Assembly (NCBI RefSeq): GCF_014287435.1
Contig: NZ_JACOPG010000003.1
Span: forward strand, 124,001-188,000
Direction: 5' to 3'
Origin: Roseburia lenta
Lineage (GTDB): Bacteria > Bacillota > Clostridia > Lachnospirales > Lachnospiraceae
Length of the DNA stretch: 64,000 nt
The notes beneath the pieces were generated by a model, which saw only the letters and a program-made list of their open reading frames with translations, had not been told where the DNA came from and searched no databases. This document shows positions 62,325 to 64,000 of this stretch, piece after piece. Positions within the stretch are counted from its first letter, which is position 1; each line of letters begins with the position of its first letter. The position numbers and the translations under genes are program-made.

Positions 62325-63048
62325 GATCTTTATCTTCAGAAAGCATATCTGCGATAACACTTTGTGTGTAAGCGCCGATGTGCTTTTTTTGATCCGCTTC
62401 TAACTGATCCGGATAGATCGGCTTGCCATAGTGAAAGACAACGGTCGTCTTTTTGACAAATGGCATATGGTTGCGCAGGATCTCATCGGTGCCTGTGATG
62501 GCAACCGGGATAATGGCACAACCGGTCTTGGTGGAGATCTTGAAAGTACCCTCCTTGAAAGGTGCCATCTGACCGGTCTTGGTACGCGTTCCCTCCGGGA
62601 ATACAAAGATGGAGATACCACGCTTGATATCATCGATGGCTGCGAGGATCACACGCAGACCGTCTCTGGGATTGGTACGATCCAGAAAAAGGCAGTGAAG
62701 CCTGCGCATCCATACGCGCAGGAGTGGGATTTTCTCAAGATTATCCTTGGCGATAAATCCGGTCAGCCCCGGACAGTGTGTATAACCGATCACGACATCA
62801 AAGATGCTGCGGTGGTTGCCAACATAGACGACGGCTTCCTCGGCAGGGATATTTTCTGCGCCCTTGACGATGACATCAGTGCCGCAGATGCCGATGATCG
62901 TGGAAAAGGCCCACTGCACAATGCGCAGACTGCTCAACTCGGCTCCTTTTTTATTGATCTTGCCATAAAGCCATTCGATGCCAAGCACAGGAATGCCAAC
63001 GACTAAAAAGAGAAAGGCAAATAATAATGCCATAATGGCTCGTAACAT
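62314..63048 (-). CDS. plsC: 1-acyl-sn-glycerol-3-phosphate acyltransferase
   Basis: Makes phosphatidic acid from lysophosphatidic acid at the membrane. 244 residues from ATG 63048 with GGAGGG. The in-frame ATG at 63087 lacks such a site. N-terminal hydrophobic helix (MALLFAFLFLVVGIPVLGI). The catalytic HX4D motif is NHRSIFDV. The glycerol-phosphate-binding motif is FPEGTRTKTG, and VAITGT follows. It is tail-to-tail with murF. Confidence 0.93.
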   Translation of the reverse strand: MLRAIMALLFAFLFLVVGIPVLGIEWLYGKINKKGAELSSLRIVQWAFSTIIGICGTDVIVKGAENIPAEEAVVYVGNHRSIFDVVIGYTHCPGLTGFIAKDNLEKIPLLRVWMRRLHCLFLDRTNPRDGLRVILAAIDDIKRGISIFVFPEGTRTKTGQMAPFKEGTFKISTKTGCAIIPVAITGTDEILRNHMPFVKKTTVVFHYGKPIYPDQLEADQKKHIGAYTQSVIADMLSEDKDLIL

Positions 63049-63166
63049 AGTAACCACCCTCCGTGTCAAAAACTTTTTCTTAATCATAAATCATATATTA
63101 CAAAATTACAATCTTCATATTCAAAAAGTCACCGCATATAATTTGAAAAAAACCATGGGGTAATTT

Positions 63167-63574
63167 ATGAAGCGAAGATGCTTACTCATTTTTTGCTGCC
63201 TTTGTCTCTTGCTGATGGCAAGCGGATGCAGTTTACAGACCAAGGAAAAGAAACTGCGGGATGTGGAATATACGGTTTTGGGAACCGACCATATCCCACA
63301 GGAATTGCGGGAAAAGATCGATCAGGTCAAGACGGAGGAATTTCAACTGACCTATGATGACGGACAGTATCTGTATCTGGCGAAGGGGTATGGTACGCGC
63401 GAGAGCAGCGGTTATAATATCAGCGTAAAAGATTTATATCTGACGGAACATACCATTGTCTTTGAAACGCAGATCAGCGGCCCGACGGAAGGGGAGGATG
63501 TCAGCCGGAGGGAAACAACGCCGTATATCGTGGTAAAGACGGAGATCTTAGACGGTCAGGTGGTCTTTCCATAA
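63167..63574 (+). CDS. PrcB-like lipoprotein
   Basis: 135 residues. A signal peptide ends in lipobox MASGC. The body ends in a PrcB_C-type domain (YLAKGYGTRESSGYNISVKDL and the short C-terminal PYIVVKTEI), a small beta fold seen in protease-inhibitor-like or protease-complex proteins. No partner protease is adjacent. Its role is unknown. Confidence 0.78.
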   Translation: MKRRCLLIFCCLCLLLMASGCSLQTKEKKLRDVEYTVLGTDHIPQELREKIDQVKTEEFQLTYDDGQYLYLAKGYGTRESSGYNISVKDLYLTEHTIVFETQISGPTEGEDVSRRETTPYIVVKTEILDGQVVFP

Positions 63575-63655
63575 GAGGGCAAAGTTATTTGTAAAGATAA
63601 ATCGTTCGTGATAAGATAAGGGCAATAGAGGGAGACGTACAAGGGAGGATAAGGG

Positions 63656-64000
63656 ATGACAAGAGAAGAAACAAAAGCAGCCGTGAAGGCGTTGCTGATC
63701 TCGGATGAGGATTTTGCAGCAAGACTGGAAGATACGATCAAGCCATGGGTGGCAGAACATCTGCAAGAGGAATACTTTACCAGTTTTGATGGTACGCGCA
63801 TACATACGCATTATGCCATCCATCCAAAGGAAAAGGCATCCATCGTGATCTCACATGGATTTTGTGAATTCGCAGGGAAATTTCACGAGGTCATGTATTA
63901 TATGTATGAAATGGGCTATTCCGTCTTTTTCATCGAGCACCGGGGACATGGATTTTCAGACCGTGCGGACTGCATCCATGAGTGGGATCGCGTCTATGTC
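63656..64000 (+). CDS. Alpha/beta hydrolase, monoacylglycerol-lipase-like (3' end outside window)
   Basis: 115 codons visible from ATG 63656 with GGGAGG upstream; the gene runs off the end. The sequence includes FTSFDGTRIHTHYAI, IVISHGFCEFAGKFHEVM and FIEHRGHGFSDR, which match the N-terminal part of Hydrolase_4 lysophospholipases (PldB-like): oxyanion HG and RGHG loop. The nucleophile GxSxG lies beyond the window. No signal peptide, so probably cytoplasmic. Confidence 0.88.
   Translation, partial: MTREETKAAVKALLISDEDFAARLEDTIKPWVAEHLQEEYFTSFDGTRIHTHYAIHPKEKASIVISHGFCEFAGKFHEVMYYMYEMGYSVFFIEHRGHGFSDRADCIHEWDRVYV

Overview
This 64 kb window looks like a chromosomal segment of a low-to-mid GC, spore-forming Gram-positive of the Clostridia, most likely a Lachnospiraceae member. 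Supporting signs are the sporulation genes (yabP, yabQ, spoIIE, a CotS-like gene), Lipobox lipoproteins, strong AAGGAGG-type ribosome binding sites, an archaeal-type prolyl-tRNA synthetase, a GlpP antiterminator and an S-box riboswitch. No species can be named from the sequence alone. Most genes are on the + strand, in short, tightly packed operons.

Layout. 1-9 kb: end of an ABC exporter, murA, a convergent HD-GYP gene, metK behind a SAM-I riboswitch, a two-component system, an RluA-type pseudouridine synthase and a polytopic permease-like protein. 9-16 kb: proS and cca (overlapping), a CotS-like gene, a PEGA lipoprotein and phosphoglucomutase. 16-24 kb: a housekeeping and sporulation block, hup-rqcP-yabP-yabQ-divIC-spoIIE-tilS-hpt-ftsH, in the same order as the core of the Bacillus subtilis yabO-ftsH region. 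24-26 kb: a GH13 glycosidase. 26-34.3 kb: an AT-rich island carrying a type I restriction-modification system with a silent, inverted specificity cassette, a tyrosine recombinase and an ADP-ribosyltransferase-like/DUF3791 cluster. It is bracketed by a 29-bp direct repeat overlapping the 3' end of the glycosidase gene. 34.3-43.1 kb: an MmcQ-MGMT fusion, tRNA-Tyr and tRNA-Leu, an M15 peptidase, a TetM-like GTPase fused to a Rae1/YacP-type NYN nuclease, an SbcD/SbcC-like pair, tRNA-Phe and tRNA-Gly. 43-50 kb: murI, a CPA2 antiporter, an esterase, a TetR regulator, glpP, a second RluA enzyme and a MATE transporter. 50-53.3 kb: a minus-strand glycerol-3-phosphate oxidation operon behind a leader terminator. 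53.4-64 kb: a WYL regulator, an amino-acid ABC transporter, an XRE regulator, an SDR, hpf, an XRE/TPR-like regulator, ddl-murF, plsC, a PrcB-like lipoprotein and a truncated lipase.

How genes work together. murA, murI, ddl and murF supply peptidoglycan precursors. The four tRNA genes lack an encoded CCA end and would rely on the cca product. GlpP probably controls the glp operon through the leader hairpin. The restriction island is the main accessory region. Its two target-recognition cassettes lie between matching repeats exactly 505 bp apart, which points to specificity switching by recombination.

The most interesting candidates are this switchable R-M island with an embedded ADP-ribosyltransferase-like module, the TetM-Rae1 fusion protein, a membrane-anchored SbcC-like ATPase, and a possible C-rich small RNA downstream of ftsH. 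Invertible type I systems are already known in other bacteria. The unusual points here are the gene order and cargo.
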